Assembly: GCA_963205005.1 (NCBI GenBank)
Contig: CAUJHW010000176.1
Coordinates: 1 to 38,281 of the forward strand
Reading direction: 5' to 3'
DNA: 38,281 nt
Source of the DNA: Pseudomonadota bacterium
Lineage (GTDB): Bacteria > Pseudomonadota > Alphaproteobacteria > Caulobacterales > Caulobacteraceae
The first letter of the stretch is position 1. Each line of letters opens with the position of its first letter. Of the stretch, positions 26,094-34,535 are shown in pieces. Position numbers and translations under genes: made by a program. The notes under the pieces are model-generated. The model was given only the letters and a program-made list of their open reading frames with translations, had not been told where the DNA came from and made no database searches.

Positions 26094-26552
26094 TCAGGCG
26101 CGACGCACCCTCAGGTGTGCGCCGTCCACACCTGTAACCTCCACGTTCGCGCCCACGTCCAGGTCGTCGCCCTCATCGAGTCGCGCCGCCCATTCCTTCC
26201 CATCGATGGAGACCCTCCCCGCGCCGCCGGCAAACGCGCCGACGGTCAGGCCCCGATGTCCCACCAGCCGGGCGATGTTGTCGTTGATGTCGCCGCCGTG
26301 CGCCGGAACGGAGCGCGGCAGATACCGCCGCGCGGCAAGGGTCGAGATCATGGTCAGGGCGGCGAACACCGCGAGTGTCGCGGGCAGTCCCGTCCCGGCC
26401 AGGGCCGCCACGGCGCCGGTGACCGCGGCCGAGGCCGAGGCCCACAGCAGCCAGCCCGACCCCGTGAGCACCTCAATGGCCAGCAGGGCGGCTGCCAGGC
26501 CAGCCCACACCCAGAACGGCTGAGCCCAATAGAGAAGGGCGAGCTGGTCCAT
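26094..26552 (-). CDS. NfeD-like membrane protein
   Basis: A 152-aa protein with two or three N-terminal hydrophobic segments (about 13-32 and 35-75) and a C-terminal OB-fold domain of the NfeD type (about 90-152, LVGHRGLTVGAFAGGAGRVSIDGKEWAA...VEVTGVDGAHLRVRR). NfeD proteins partner SPFH proteins in membrane quality control and microdomain organisation. It starts three bases after the SPFH gene stop, so the two form an operon. The short form without a ClpP-like protease domain is the NfeD1b type. It is an inner-membrane protein. Confidence 0.9.
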   Translation of the reverse strand: MDQLALLYWAQPFWVWAGLAAALLAIEVLTGSGWLLWASASAAVTGAVAALAGTGLPATLAVFAALTMISTLAARRYLPRSVPAHGGDINDNIARLVGHRGLTVGAFAGGAGRVSIDGKEWAARLDEGDDLDVGANVEVTGVDGAHLRVRRA

Positions 26553-26555
26553 GAC

Positions 26556-27524
26556 CTAACCCGCCGTCGGAGGGACAGCGCCCGTGCGGGGGCGCGCCGG
26601 CGGCCGCGACGGAGGCCCGTCGGCCGAGATCGACTTCACCAGTTCCCCGATGCCGCCCAGGCTGCCGACCAGCGAGCTCATCTCGGCCGGCACGATAACC
26701 GTCTTCTGCTGCGGGCTCTCGGCCAGCTTGGCGAAGGCTTCCACGTACTTCTGGGCGATGAAGTAGTTGATGGCGTTCACGTCGCCGGCGGCGATGGCGT
26801 TCGACACCAGTTCCGTGGCCTTGGCCTCGGCGGCGGCGGAGCGTTCGCGGGCCTCGGCGTCACGGAAGGCGGCCTCGCGGCGACCTTCGGCCTGGAGGAT
26901 CGCCGACTGCTTCTGGCCCTCGGCCACGGTGATCGCCGCCTGCTTCTCGCCGTCGGCCTCGGTGATCACCGCGCGGCGCTCCCGCTCGGCCTTCATCTGG
27001 CGAGCCATGGCGTTGGTGATGTCCGGCGGAGGCTGCAGGTCCTTGATCTCGATCCGCGCGACCTTCACCCCCCAGGGACTGGTCGCCTGGTCGATGACAT
27101 CCAGAAGCCGGGTATTGATCTGGTCGCGCTGGGACAGCACCTCGTCCAGCTCCATGTTGCCGACCACGGTGCGCAGGTTGGTCATGGTCAGCTGGGTGAT
27201 GGCGAAGTCCAGGTTGGTCACCCGGTAGGCGGCCGCCGCGGCGTCCATCACCTGGATGAAGACGATGGCGTCCACCTGAACCGACACGTTGTCCTTGGTG
27301 ATGACGTCCTGGCGCGGCACGTCGAGCACCTGTTCCATCATGTTGATCTTGCGTCCGATGCCCTCGACGAAGGGGGTCAGGAAGCTGATGCCGGGCTTCA
27401 GGGTGCGGGTGTAGCGGCCGAACTGCTCGACGGTGAACTCGCGGCCCTGCGGCACGATCTTGATGGCGCCCAGGGCGACCACAAGGGCGAGGACCAGGAA
27501 CACGCTTGCGATCAACAGGCTCAT
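26556..27524 (-). CDS. SPFH/band-7 membrane protein (stomatin/QmcA-like)
   Basis: A 322-aa protein with one N-terminal membrane segment (about 3-20) and an SPFH domain (about 22-180; EQFGRYTRTLKPGISFLTPF near the start, then VPRQDVITKDNVSVQVDAIVF). A long charged helix rich in Glu/Ala/Lys (190-260) allows oligomer formation, and the tail is Pro-rich. These proteins build ring or cage assemblies in the inner membrane, often with an NfeD partner, as here. GGAG precedes ATG 27524. It is divergent from the YbjN-like gene over 119 bp in which I see no clear promoter. QmcA is the closest common name. Confidence 0.9.
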   Translation of the reverse strand: MSLLIASVFLVLALVVALGAIKIVPQGREFTVEQFGRYTRTLKPGISFLTPFVEGIGRKINMMEQVLDVPRQDVITKDNVSVQVDAIVFIQVMDAAAAAYRVTNLDFAITQLTMTNLRTVVGNMELDEVLSQRDQINTRLLDVIDQATSPWGVKVARIEIKDLQPPPDITNAMARQMKAERERRAVITEADGEKQAAITVAEGQKQSAILQAEGRREAAFRDAEARERSAAAEAKATELVSNAIAAGDVNAINYFIAQKYVEAFAKLAESPQQKTVIVPAEMSSLVGSLGGIGELVKSISADGPPSRPPARPRTGAVPPTAG

Positions 27525-27643
27525 GTCTGCTCTCCCAGGCTTTTCGGAAGTCTATCGGGACGGGACCGGCTCCGCTACGGAAACCGGACGTTGCGCGCAG
27601 CGCCGCTCTCGCGCGCCGGACGGCGGTCTGTTAGCCATCGGAC

Positions 27644-28186
27644 ATGACGCGAAACACGCTCCTGCTCCTGCCCGCCGCCCTCGTCTGCCTGGCCGCCGCG
27701 CCTGCGCCGAAAGCGCCGGTCGCGAAGTCGCCCGCGGCCCGGCCGGCCGTCACCGCCGCGCCCTTTGACGCCCAGAACCCACAGGGCCTGATGGAGATTC
27801 TCGGCGCCGCCGGCGCGCAGGCACAGACGAAGGCGCGGGAGGAGGATTCGGTCTTCGTCGCGGTCACGTCCACCGCGGCCAACTTCTCGATGCAGTTCGC
27901 CGGTTGCACTCCGCAGGGCCGGGGCTGCCGCGCCGTCCTGCTTGACGCGGCGCTCGACAGGACGTCGGTGACGGTCGCCCAGGTGAACGCCTTCAACCAG
28001 ACCTCGGTGATGTGCCGCGTCTACCAGGACCGGTCCGGCGCCCAGCACGTCCTCTACTCGGCGATCCTGTTCCGCAGCATGACCCGCGAGGACGCCTCGA
28101 CCCACCTGCAGGCCTGGCAGGGCTGCCTGGCCGACGCCCGGGACTTCGTGAAGGACCCGGTCGCCTACCTGGCCAACGCCGCCTAG
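27644..28186 (+). CDS. Secreted YbjN-domain-like protein
   Basis: A 180-aa protein with a signal peptide (MTRNTLLLLPAALVCLAAAP, cut about 19), an Ala/Pro linker, and a domain (about 47-160) that looks like YbjN: NPQGLMEILGAAGAQ, then a strand region SVFVAV...NFSMQFAGC, and later LNAFNQ-type and R-V-Y segments. Cysteines at about 87, 93, 124 and 161 could form disulfides. YbjN-fold proteins are chaperone-like; here it is periplasmic and its function is unknown. No strong Shine-Dalgarno sequence is visible. Its stop shares CTAG with the convergent flavoenzyme gene. Confidence 0.65.
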   Translation: MTRNTLLLLPAALVCLAAAPAPKAPVAKSPAARPAVTAAPFDAQNPQGLMEILGAAGAQAQTKAREEDSVFVAVTSTAANFSMQFAGCTPQGRGCRAVLLDAALDRTSVTVAQVNAFNQTSVMCRVYQDRSGAQHVLYSAILFRSMTREDASTHLQAWQGCLADARDFVKDPVAYLANAA

Positions 28187-29166
28187 GCGCCGACCTTCGC
28201 GCCCGCGCGGATCGCCGCCACCCGGTCGATGGCCGCTTCGGCCTCGGACACCAGTCGCGCCACGATCTCGGCCGCCGGAAGCACCTCGCGCACGCCGCCG
28301 GCCGACTGGCCCATGGCGAAGCAGGAGCTGTCCGCATCCAGGCCCTCGATCTGGCCGCCGATGCCGCCCATCACCCCGGCCTGCGTCGACAGCATGGCCT
28401 GCTGCGGGAAGGGCTGGATGTCCTGCGGGCGGCTCTCCCAGTCTGCCACATAGGGGTTCTTCTTCACCCGCATCGGCTTGCCCGAGTAGCTGCGGGTGCG
28501 GACCGTGTCCTCGTCGGTCGCCTCGACGATGGTGTCGCGATACATCTGGCCGGCGTGGGCTTCCTGGCTGGCGATGAACCGGGTGCCCATCCAGACCCCG
28601 ACAGCGCCGAGGCTCAGCGCGGCAGCCAGGCCGCGGCCGTCATACAGGCCGCCCGCGGCGACCACCGGAATCTTCACCTGCTCGACCGCCTGGGCCACCA
28701 GCGGCAGGGTGCCCACGAGGCCCGTATGGCCGCCGCCCTCGCCGCCCTGGCAGATTACCGCGTCGCAGCCGGCCTGCTCGGCCTTCACGGCGTGCTTCAC
28801 CGCGCCGCAGACCACCATGACCTTCAGGCCGCCCTTCTTGAGCTTCTCCATGATCGGCATGGGAATCCCCAGGCCCGCCACGAAGCTCGAGGCGCCCTCC
28901 TCGATGATCACGTCTACCGAGGCGGTCAGCGATTCCGGCGAGGCGGCCAGCAGGTCGACGCCGAACGGCTTGTCGGTCAGGCGCTTCACCTGGCGCATCT
29001 GCTCACGGATGAAGTCCGGGCCGCGCCCGGCCATGCCCAGCACGCCATAGCCGCCGGCGTTCGACACCGCGGCCACCAGTTCGGCGTAGGACACGCCGCC
29101 CATGCCGGCCAGCATGATGGGGTGGGTCACGCCCAGCAGGTCGCAGAGCTTGGTATGCAGGGTCAT
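28183..29166 (-). CDS. Nitronate monooxygenase / 2-nitropropane dioxygenase family
   Basis: A 327-aa FMN-dependent TIM-barrel enzyme. The start region THPIMLAGMGGVSYAEL, the catalytic-type histidine in CQGGEGGGHTG, and the FMN-phosphate segments PVVAAGGLYDGRGLAAALSLGAVGVWMGTRF are characteristic. Family members oxidise alkyl nitronates or act as NADH:quinone reductases or enoyl reductases, so the true substrate is open. ATG 29166 has GGAGG six bases upstream and is preferred over 29196. It stands alone on the minus strand downstream of bdhA (67 bp gap). Confidence 0.87.
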   Translation of the reverse strand: MTLHTKLCDLLGVTHPIMLAGMGGVSYAELVAAVSNAGGYGVLGMAGRGPDFIREQMRQVKRLTDKPFGVDLLAASPESLTASVDVIIEEGASSFVAGLGIPMPIMEKLKKGGLKVMVVCGAVKHAVKAEQAGCDAVICQGGEGGGHTGLVGTLPLVAQAVEQVKIPVVAAGGLYDGRGLAAALSLGAVGVWMGTRFIASQEAHAGQMYRDTIVEATDEDTVRTRSYSGKPMRVKKNPYVADWESRPQDIQPFPQQAMLSTQAGVMGGIGGQIEGLDADSSCFAMGQSAGGVREVLPAAEIVARLVSEAEAAIDRVAAIRAGAKVGA

Positions 29167-29233
29167 GGTCGTCCTCCCGGTTGTTGCGCGAACCATGGCG
29201 CCGCGCGCGGGGGATGAAAACCGTGACGCGAGG

Positions 29234-30031
29234 TCAGGCGGCGGTCCAGCCGCCGTCGATCGAGAGCGCCGCGCCCGTGGTCGAGGCGCCCATGTCAGAC
29301 ACCAGATACAGCAGCATGCCGGCCAGCTGGCTGTATTCCACGAAGGTCTTGTTCGGCTGCGCGGCCAGGATGACCTCCTCGATCACCCGCTCGGGCGCGA
29401 TGCCGCGGGCCTTGGCCTGGTCAACGATCTGGGCCTCGACGAGCGGTGTCTTCACATAGCCGGGGCAGATGGCGTTGGCGGTCACGCCGCTGCGGGCCAG
29501 TTCCAGGGCGCAGGCCTTGGTGAAGCCCACCACCCCGAATTTCGCCGCCACATAGGCTCCCTTGAACGGCGAGGCGACCAGGCCATGGGCCGAGGCGATG
29601 TTGACGATCCGGCCTCGGCCCTGGGCCTTCATCAGCGGGATCGCCGCCTTGGTCGCGTGGAAGACCGAGGACAGGTTGATCGCGATCAGGGTGTCCCAGC
29701 GGTCGTCCGGGAACGACTCGACGGGCGAGACGTGCTGGATGCCGGCGTTGTTCACCAGGATGTCGAGCCGCCCCAGTTCCGCCTGGGCATAGGCGATCAG
29801 GTCGGCGATCTCGCCCGGCTTCGTCATGTCGGCGCCGTGATAGAGCACCCGCGCGTTAGTGGACTTCTGCATCGCCAGCCGGTAGGCCTCGATCTTCGCC
29901 GGGTCACCAAAGCCATTCAGGACCACGTTGACACCCTGCTCGGCCAGGGCCGCGGCCATGGCCTGGCCGATACCGGACGTGGAGCCGGTGATGACGGCCG
30001 TCTGGCCTTCGAGGTTGTAGTCCACGGCCAT
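29234..30031 (-). CDS. bdhA: 3-hydroxybutyrate dehydrogenase (SDR)
   Basis: A 265-aa short-chain dehydrogenase that interconverts D-3-hydroxybutyrate and acetoacetate with NAD+. The cofactor motif is TGSTSGIG (15-22), and NNAG is at 94-97. The catalytic Ser147, Tyr160 and Lys164 are present (IASAHG, AYVAAK). Substrate-specific residues of this family are also seen: Gln99 in NNAGIQHV, His149 and Lys157. It supports polyhydroxybutyrate or ketone-body use. It starts two bases after the yaaA stop, so the two are in one transcript. Confidence 0.93.
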   Translation of the reverse strand: MAVDYNLEGQTAVITGSTSGIGQAMAAALAEQGVNVVLNGFGDPAKIEAYRLAMQKSTNARVLYHGADMTKPGEIADLIAYAQAELGRLDILVNNAGIQHVSPVESFPDDRWDTLIAINLSSVFHATKAAIPLMKAQGRGRIVNIASAHGLVASPFKGAYVAAKFGVVGFTKACALELARSGVTANAICPGYVKTPLVEAQIVDQAKARGIAPERVIEEVILAAQPNKTFVEYSQLAGMLLYLVSDMGASTTGAALSIDGGWTAA

Positions 30032-30033
30032 GA

Positions 30034-30831
30034 TCAGGCGTCCTTGCGGGATTGGGCCACAGGCTGGGGCTGGGGCCGCGAGAAGGTGAATTGTTCGTCC
30101 GAGGAAAGTTCCGGAACGTAGCGGTAGCCGGCCACGTCGAAGCCGCGCAGATCGGCGGCCCGCTCGATCCGGTTGTCGATGGCATAGCGCGCCATCAGCC
30201 CCCGGGCCTTCTTGGCGTAGAAAGAAACAATCCGGGCCTCGCCGTCCTTCTCCTCGAGGAAGCGGCAGGACAGCACAGGCAGGTTCAGCGCCTGGCGGTC
30301 CACGGCGCCGAAGTATTCGCCGCTGGCGCAGTTCACCAGGGTCTGGTCACCATGGCCCCGGGCGGCGGTGTTCAGGGCTTCGGAGACCCGGGGTCCCCAG
30401 AAGTCGTAGAGGCTTGCGCCCCGTTTCGTCTTCAGGCGCACGCCCATTTCAAGGCGGTAAGGCTGTATGGCGTCGAGCGGTCGCAGCACCCCGTAAAGCC
30501 CCGACAGGATGCGCACATGATCCTGCGCCCAGGTCAGCGCCTTGCGGTCCAGTTCCCGCGCCTTCAGGCCGGAATAGACGTCGCCGTTGAACGCGAAGGC
30601 CGCCTGCACGCCCTCGTCCGACGCCGGATCAAAGGCCTGGAACCGCTCTCGGTTCAGCTGCGCCAGATTGTCGGACAGCGACATCATCCGCTTCAGGTCG
30701 GCGGCGCGCAGCTTGCGGGTCACCCTGGCCAGTTCGGCGGTCTGATCCGTCAGTTGCGGCAGGGTCAGCGGCGCCGACGGTGGACCCGCGGTGAAATCGA
30801 GCGATTTGGCCGGAGAGAGGACGATCAGCAT
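30034..30831 (-). CDS. yaaA: Peroxide stress protein YaaA
   Basis: A 265-aa protein of the YaaA/DUF328 family. The N-terminus MLIVLSPAKSLDF is diagnostic; later segments FNGDVYSGLKAR, LSGLYGVLRPLD and LVNCASGEYF also match. In E. coli YaaA limits free iron under peroxide stress and binds DNA; the same role is inferred here. The TMM-like C-terminus VSFYAKKARGLMARYAI is present. It precedes bdhA directly. Length is as expected for the family. Confidence 0.95.
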   Translation of the reverse strand: MLIVLSPAKSLDFTAGPPSAPLTLPQLTDQTAELARVTRKLRAADLKRMMSLSDNLAQLNRERFQAFDPASDEGVQAAFAFNGDVYSGLKARELDRKALTWAQDHVRILSGLYGVLRPLDAIQPYRLEMGVRLKTKRGASLYDFWGPRVSEALNTAARGHGDQTLVNCASGEYFGAVDRQALNLPVLSCRFLEEKDGEARIVSFYAKKARGLMARYAIDNRIERAADLRGFDVAGYRYVPELSSDEQFTFSRPQPQPVAQSRKDA

Positions 30832-30912
30832 CGTCCGCCCCTTTGCCGTGACTTCGGCCCGGCGCCAAGCGAACCCTTGCTTTCCGGGACGCCGAGAGCC
30901 GCCCTGCGCGAT

Positions 30913-32322
30913 CTAGAACAGGACCCGCGGGTTCAGGATGCGCTTCGGATCCAGGGCATGGCGAATCGCCCGCTGGGCGGCCAGCTCCGTCGCCGACTTG
31001 TAGCGCGCGCCCTCGGCGGTCTTCATCGATCCCAGTCCGTGCTCGGCGCTGATCGATCCGCCAAGGGTAGCGACGATGTCATGCACGATGCGGGAGCCGG
31101 CGTCGCGGCGCGCCGAATGCTCCGCGTCGGAACCCCCATCCGGGCGCAGGACGTCGTAGTGGATGTTGCCGTCGCCGACATGGCCGAAGGCGGCGATGCG
31201 CGCGCCGGGCGCGAAGGCTTCCATGGCCGCCGTCGCCCGGGCGAGGAAGGTCGGGACCTGGCTGACCGGCACGGCGACATCATGCTTCCAGGTGGCGCCC
31301 TCGGGTTTCTGCGCCGGAGACTGGTTCTCACGGATGGCCCACAGCGCGCGGGCCTGGCTGTCGGTCTGGGCGACCGCGGCGTCGCGGACCAGACCCGCCT
31401 CGAGGCCGGCCTCCAGGAATCGTTCCATCGCCGCCGGCGCCGAGCCCGGCTCCCCGGAGGCGAATTCGGCCAGCACGTACCAGGGATGCGGCTCGGCCAG
31501 CGGGTCGCGGGTCCCGGCGATGTTGCGCAGGGCGAACTCGACCCCCAGCCGTCCCATCAGTTCGAAGGCCTCGACCGCTCCGCCGGTCTCGACCTTGGCG
31601 CGGGTCAGCAGGTCAAGCGCGGCCTCCGGCGTTCCGACCCCGATGATCGCGACCGCGCGCGAGACCATCACCGGATGGAGCTTGAGCGCCGCGGCCGTCA
31701 CCACGCCCAGAGTGCCTTCCGCCCCGATCAGGAACTGCTTCAGGTCGTAGCCGGTGTTGTCCTTGCGCAGGCGCTTCAGGCCGTTCCAGACCTCGCCGTT
31801 TGGCAGCACGGCTTCCAGGCCCAGCACCAGATTGCGGGTCATGCCGTAGCGCAGGACCTGGGTGCCGCCGGCGTTGGTCGAAACCACGCCCCCGACCGTG
31901 GCCGTGCCCTCCGAGGCCAACCCCAGGGGGAAGCGCCGGTGAACCCCGGCGGCGGCCTCGTGCACCTGGGCCAGGGTCACGCCGGCCTCGGCCACCAGGA
32001 CATCGTCATAGGGTTCGACCTCGCGGATCGCCCGCATCCGTTCGGTGGACAGCAGGATCTCGCCCTGGGGAATCTGGCCCCCCACAAGTCCGGTGTTGCC
32101 GCCCTGGGTAGTGATCGGCTGGCCGGCCTCGAAACAGATCCCGACCACCGAGGCGACGTCCGCCGTCGTCCGTGGCAGCGCCAGGAAGGGTGTCGTCCCG
32201 ACCCAGCGGTCGCGCCATTCCACCAGCTTCGGGGCCAGCCGGTCGGGATCCTCGCTCCAGCCGTCGGGCCCCAGCACGGCCTTGAGGCGGGAGATCACAT
32301 CGGCGGGGACGGGAGCGGTCAT
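30913..32322 (-). CDS. FAD-linked oxidase (D-2-hydroxyacid / 2-hydroxyglutarate dehydrogenase-like)
   Basis: A 469-aa FAD protein of the GlcD/D-2-hydroxyglutarate dehydrogenase type. The FAD-binding segment TTQGGNTGLVGGQIP (71-85) is typical of this group. C-terminal FAD-oxidase motifs are FGHVGDGNIHYDV (metal and substrate histidines) and SAEHGLGSMK. Such enzymes oxidise D-2-hydroxy acids and pass electrons to a flavoprotein or quinone. The exact acid is not evident. It lies between sua5 and yaaA on the minus strand, 81 bp upstream of yaaA. Confidence 0.87.
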   Translation of the reverse strand: MTAPVPADVISRLKAVLGPDGWSEDPDRLAPKLVEWRDRWVGTTPFLALPRTTADVASVVGICFEAGQPITTQGGNTGLVGGQIPQGEILLSTERMRAIREVEPYDDVLVAEAGVTLAQVHEAAAGVHRRFPLGLASEGTATVGGVVSTNAGGTQVLRYGMTRNLVLGLEAVLPNGEVWNGLKRLRKDNTGYDLKQFLIGAEGTLGVVTAAALKLHPVMVSRAVAIIGVGTPEAALDLLTRAKVETGGAVEAFELMGRLGVEFALRNIAGTRDPLAEPHPWYVLAEFASGEPGSAPAAMERFLEAGLEAGLVRDAAVAQTDSQARALWAIRENQSPAQKPEGATWKHDVAVPVSQVPTFLARATAAMEAFAPGARIAAFGHVGDGNIHYDVLRPDGGSDAEHSARRDAGSRIVHDIVATLGGSISAEHGLGSMKTAEGARYKSATELAAQRAIRHALDPKRILNPRVLF

Positions 32323-32346
32323 CCCGGCAATCTAGTCCCACAGGGC

Positions 32347-33321
32347 CTAGCCGACAAAGCCCGCCGCGCGGCGAAGCCGGTCGTTGATCGCCTCGCCCAA
32401 CCCTTCGGCCGGGATGGGCGCGATGGCTATGGCGGTGGGCGCGCTGCGGTCGGCGGCCCTCAGCAGGGCGAACAGGTTGGCGGCGGCCTCGCGCAGATCG
32501 CCGGTCGCGCTGAGCGTCCAGACCCGCTCGCCGCCGGGAGCCGGGCCGAAGGCGAGGTAGGCCTCGCCGCGTCTGGCCGAGGTCGCATCCAGCCGAACCG
32601 GGGCGTTCGGCGCATAGTGGCGGGCCAGCCGGCCAGGCGATCGCTTTGCATCGCCCTCCGCCTCCAGCAGCGGTCCGATCAGCGCCTCGATCTCGGCGCG
32701 GGTGACGGCGCCGGGCCGCAGCAGGCGCGCCTCGTCCAGCAGGGCGACCACGGTGGACTCCAGACCAACCGCGCAGGCGCCGCCGTCCAGGGCCGCCACG
32801 GCGGAGCCGCCGGTCTCCTCGACGGCATCGGCCAGCGTGGTCGGGCTGGGCCGCCCGGAACGATTGGCCGACGGCGCGACAACCGGTCGCCCGAAGGTGG
32901 CGATCAGCGCCTGGGCCTTGGGATGAGCCGGCGCGCGCACGGCCACGGTGTCGAGTCCGGCCCGGGCCAGGTCGCAGACCGCCTCGGGGTCGCGGACCGG
33001 CAGGACCAGGGTCAGGGGGCCGGGCCAGAAGGCGGCGGCCAGCCGCTCGGCGCGGTCGTCGAACCGCGCGATCTCCCGAGCCATGGCGGTGTCGCATACA
33101 TGGGCGATCAGCGGATTGAAGCTGGGACGGCCCTTGGCCTCATAGACTGCCGCCACGGCGCGGGCGTCGGCGGCGTCCGCCGCCAGCCCGTAGACCGTCT
33201 CGGTGGGCATCAGCACCAGCCCGCCGACGCGCAGCGCCGCGACCGCTAGGGTGATGTCCGGCGAGCCTTCAGCGCGATACGCACGCTCACCTTCGCCGGA
33301 ATCTGATCTGTGTTCGCCCAC
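32347..33321 (-). CDS. sua5: L-threonylcarbamoyladenylate synthase (Sua5/YrdC)
   Basis: Makes threonylcarbamoyl-AMP from Thr, bicarbonate and ATP for the t6A37 modification of ANN-decoding tRNAs. The YrdC domain starts LRVGGLVLMPTETVYGLAADA and includes KGRPSFNPLIAHV and VVAPSANRSGRPSPT. A C-terminal Sua5 domain begins at about HYAPNAPVRL (SPGRLARHYAP is its usual linker). The start is uncertain: no ATG lies before the domain. GTG 33321 gives 324 aa and overlaps the cytochrome gene by 76 bases; GTG 33216 would cut into the first strand. The frame continues open to 33942 as shadow of that gene. Confidence 0.9.
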   Translation of the reverse strand: MGEHRSDSGEGERAYRAEGSPDITLAVAALRVGGLVLMPTETVYGLAADAADARAVAAVYEAKGRPSFNPLIAHVCDTAMAREIARFDDRAERLAAAFWPGPLTLVLPVRDPEAVCDLARAGLDTVAVRAPAHPKAQALIATFGRPVVAPSANRSGRPSPTTLADAVEETGGSAVAALDGGACAVGLESTVVALLDEARLLRPGAVTRAEIEALIGPLLEAEGDAKRSPGRLARHYAPNAPVRLDATSARRGEAYLAFGPAPGGERVWTLSATGDLREAAANLFALLRAADRSAPTAIAIAPIPAEGLGEAINDRLRRAAGFVG

Positions 33322-34532
33322 TCGCCCTGCCCCACGCCGAACGCGGTCCGGTCGAGGCTGGTTACACCGCTCACCTCGGCCCTGTCGCCGTCGATCTTCA
33401 GCCGGAAGGGCAGGTCCAGCGGTCGGCTCACCCCGCGGAGCGAGAGCCTGCCGTGGGCGACGAAGCGGCCGTCGCCGGTCTTCTCGAAGCGCGTGGCCGT
33501 GTAGGTCGCTTTCGGATGGGTCGCCGCGTCGAACCAGTCGCTGGTGGGCAGGCTGGCGTCGCGCTGGGCGTCGCCGGTGTTCACTGAGGCCAGATCGATG
33601 GACACGCTGACCCGCGAACGGTCCAGGGCCTCGGGACTGAACAGCACATCCGCGTTCCAACGGTCGAAACGGCCCTCGACGGCATCGCCGCTCCAGGTGG
33701 TGGCGAAGGCGAGAGAGGAACCAGACTGGACCTTCCAGATGGCGGGTCCGGTCGGGGCCGGCGCCGCGACGGCGGCGGGTGTCGGCTGGGCGACGGCGAT
33801 CTGACGCGGCTCGACGGGCGCCGGCGCGCCTTCCGCCAGGGGCGGCGGGCCTGGCAGGTGCGGGCGGGCCGGCTGGACCAGTCGGCCGAAGGCCACCACG
33901 CCGACGACCGCCAGCAGGATCGCGATCAGGCGCGGGTCCCACCAGCGCCCGGCCACCGCGCCCGGCGCCATCCGCTGCAGGACCGGCGCGTCGTTGCGGG
34001 CGAACTGATGCTTGAGGGCGCCGGCCACGTGCAGGGCGATCAGGGCGTAGAAGCCCTTCACGATCAGCTCGTGGCTGATCTCGCCGGCCTCGTTCCAGAC
34101 ATGCCGCGCGGCGGGGGCGATTTCCGCAAGCCCAGGAATGTGGGGCCAGGGCACGACCCCGAACAGCAGGGTCGGCACGACGTAGCGGCTGGTGGAAACC
34201 ATGATCCAGCCTGTGACCGGCATCCCGATCATCACGCCGTAGAAGGCCCAGTGAACCGCCGTCGACAGCCGCCGCTCCCAGGGCGCCAGGGCGGCGGGTT
34301 CAGGCGGCGGCGGCCTGGCCAGCCGCCACGCCAGCCGCGCGAGGCTGAGCAGCAGGACGGTGATCCCGACCGACTTGTGCAGCTGGACGATGGCGAACGC
34401 CTCGGCGCTGCGCCCTTCCATCCGACCGGCCAGCACCACCTGCAGCAGGATCAGCGCCGCAATGGTCCAGTGCAGGACGATGGCGACGGTGGCATAGCGT
34501 GCGCCATCGGAGGCGCGGGTCGTGTCGGTCAT
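33246..34532 (-). CDS. Cytochrome b561 - YceI fusion protein
   Basis: A 428-aa inner-membrane protein with two joined domains. Residues 12-180 form a cytochrome b561 four-helix unit with the heme histidines His21, His52, His94 and His168. A further hydrophobic helix (about 200-217) and a Pro/Ala-rich linker (220-262) lead to a C-terminal YceI lipocalin-like domain (about 265-428), placed in the periplasm. b561 proteins move electrons from ubiquinol; YceI proteins bind isoprenoid lipids such as ubiquinone. The fusion suggests a quinone-linked redox role. It starts three bases after the separate yceI gene and overlaps the sua5 start. Confidence 0.87.
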   Translation of the reverse strand: MTDTTRASDGARYATVAIVLHWTIAALILLQVVLAGRMEGRSAEAFAIVQLHKSVGITVLLLSLARLAWRLARPPPPEPAALAPWERRLSTAVHWAFYGVMIGMPVTGWIMVSTSRYVVPTLLFGVVPWPHIPGLAEIAPAARHVWNEAGEISHELIVKGFYALIALHVAGALKHQFARNDAPVLQRMAPGAVAGRWWDPRLIAILLAVVGVVAFGRLVQPARPHLPGPPPLAEGAPAPVEPRQIAVAQPTPAAVAAPAPTGPAIWKVQSGSSLAFATTWSGDAVEGRFDRWNADVLFSPEALDRSRVSVSIDLASVNTGDAQRDASLPTSDWFDAATHPKATYTATRFEKTGDGRFVAHGRLSLRGVSRPLDLPFRLKIDGDRAEVSGVTSLDRTAFGVGQGEWANTDQIPAKVSVRIALKARRTSP

Positions 34533-34535
34533 CGC

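Noticed and set aside
30052-33249. A plus-strand open frame of 1065 codons
   Set aside because: It is antisense to yaaA, the FAD-linked oxidase and sua5, all of which have clear motifs. Its composition is that of a shadow frame.
33322-33942. N-terminal extension of Sua5 to 531 residues
   Set aside because: It is a second frame inside the b561-YceI gene, rich in Arg and Gly, without domain features.
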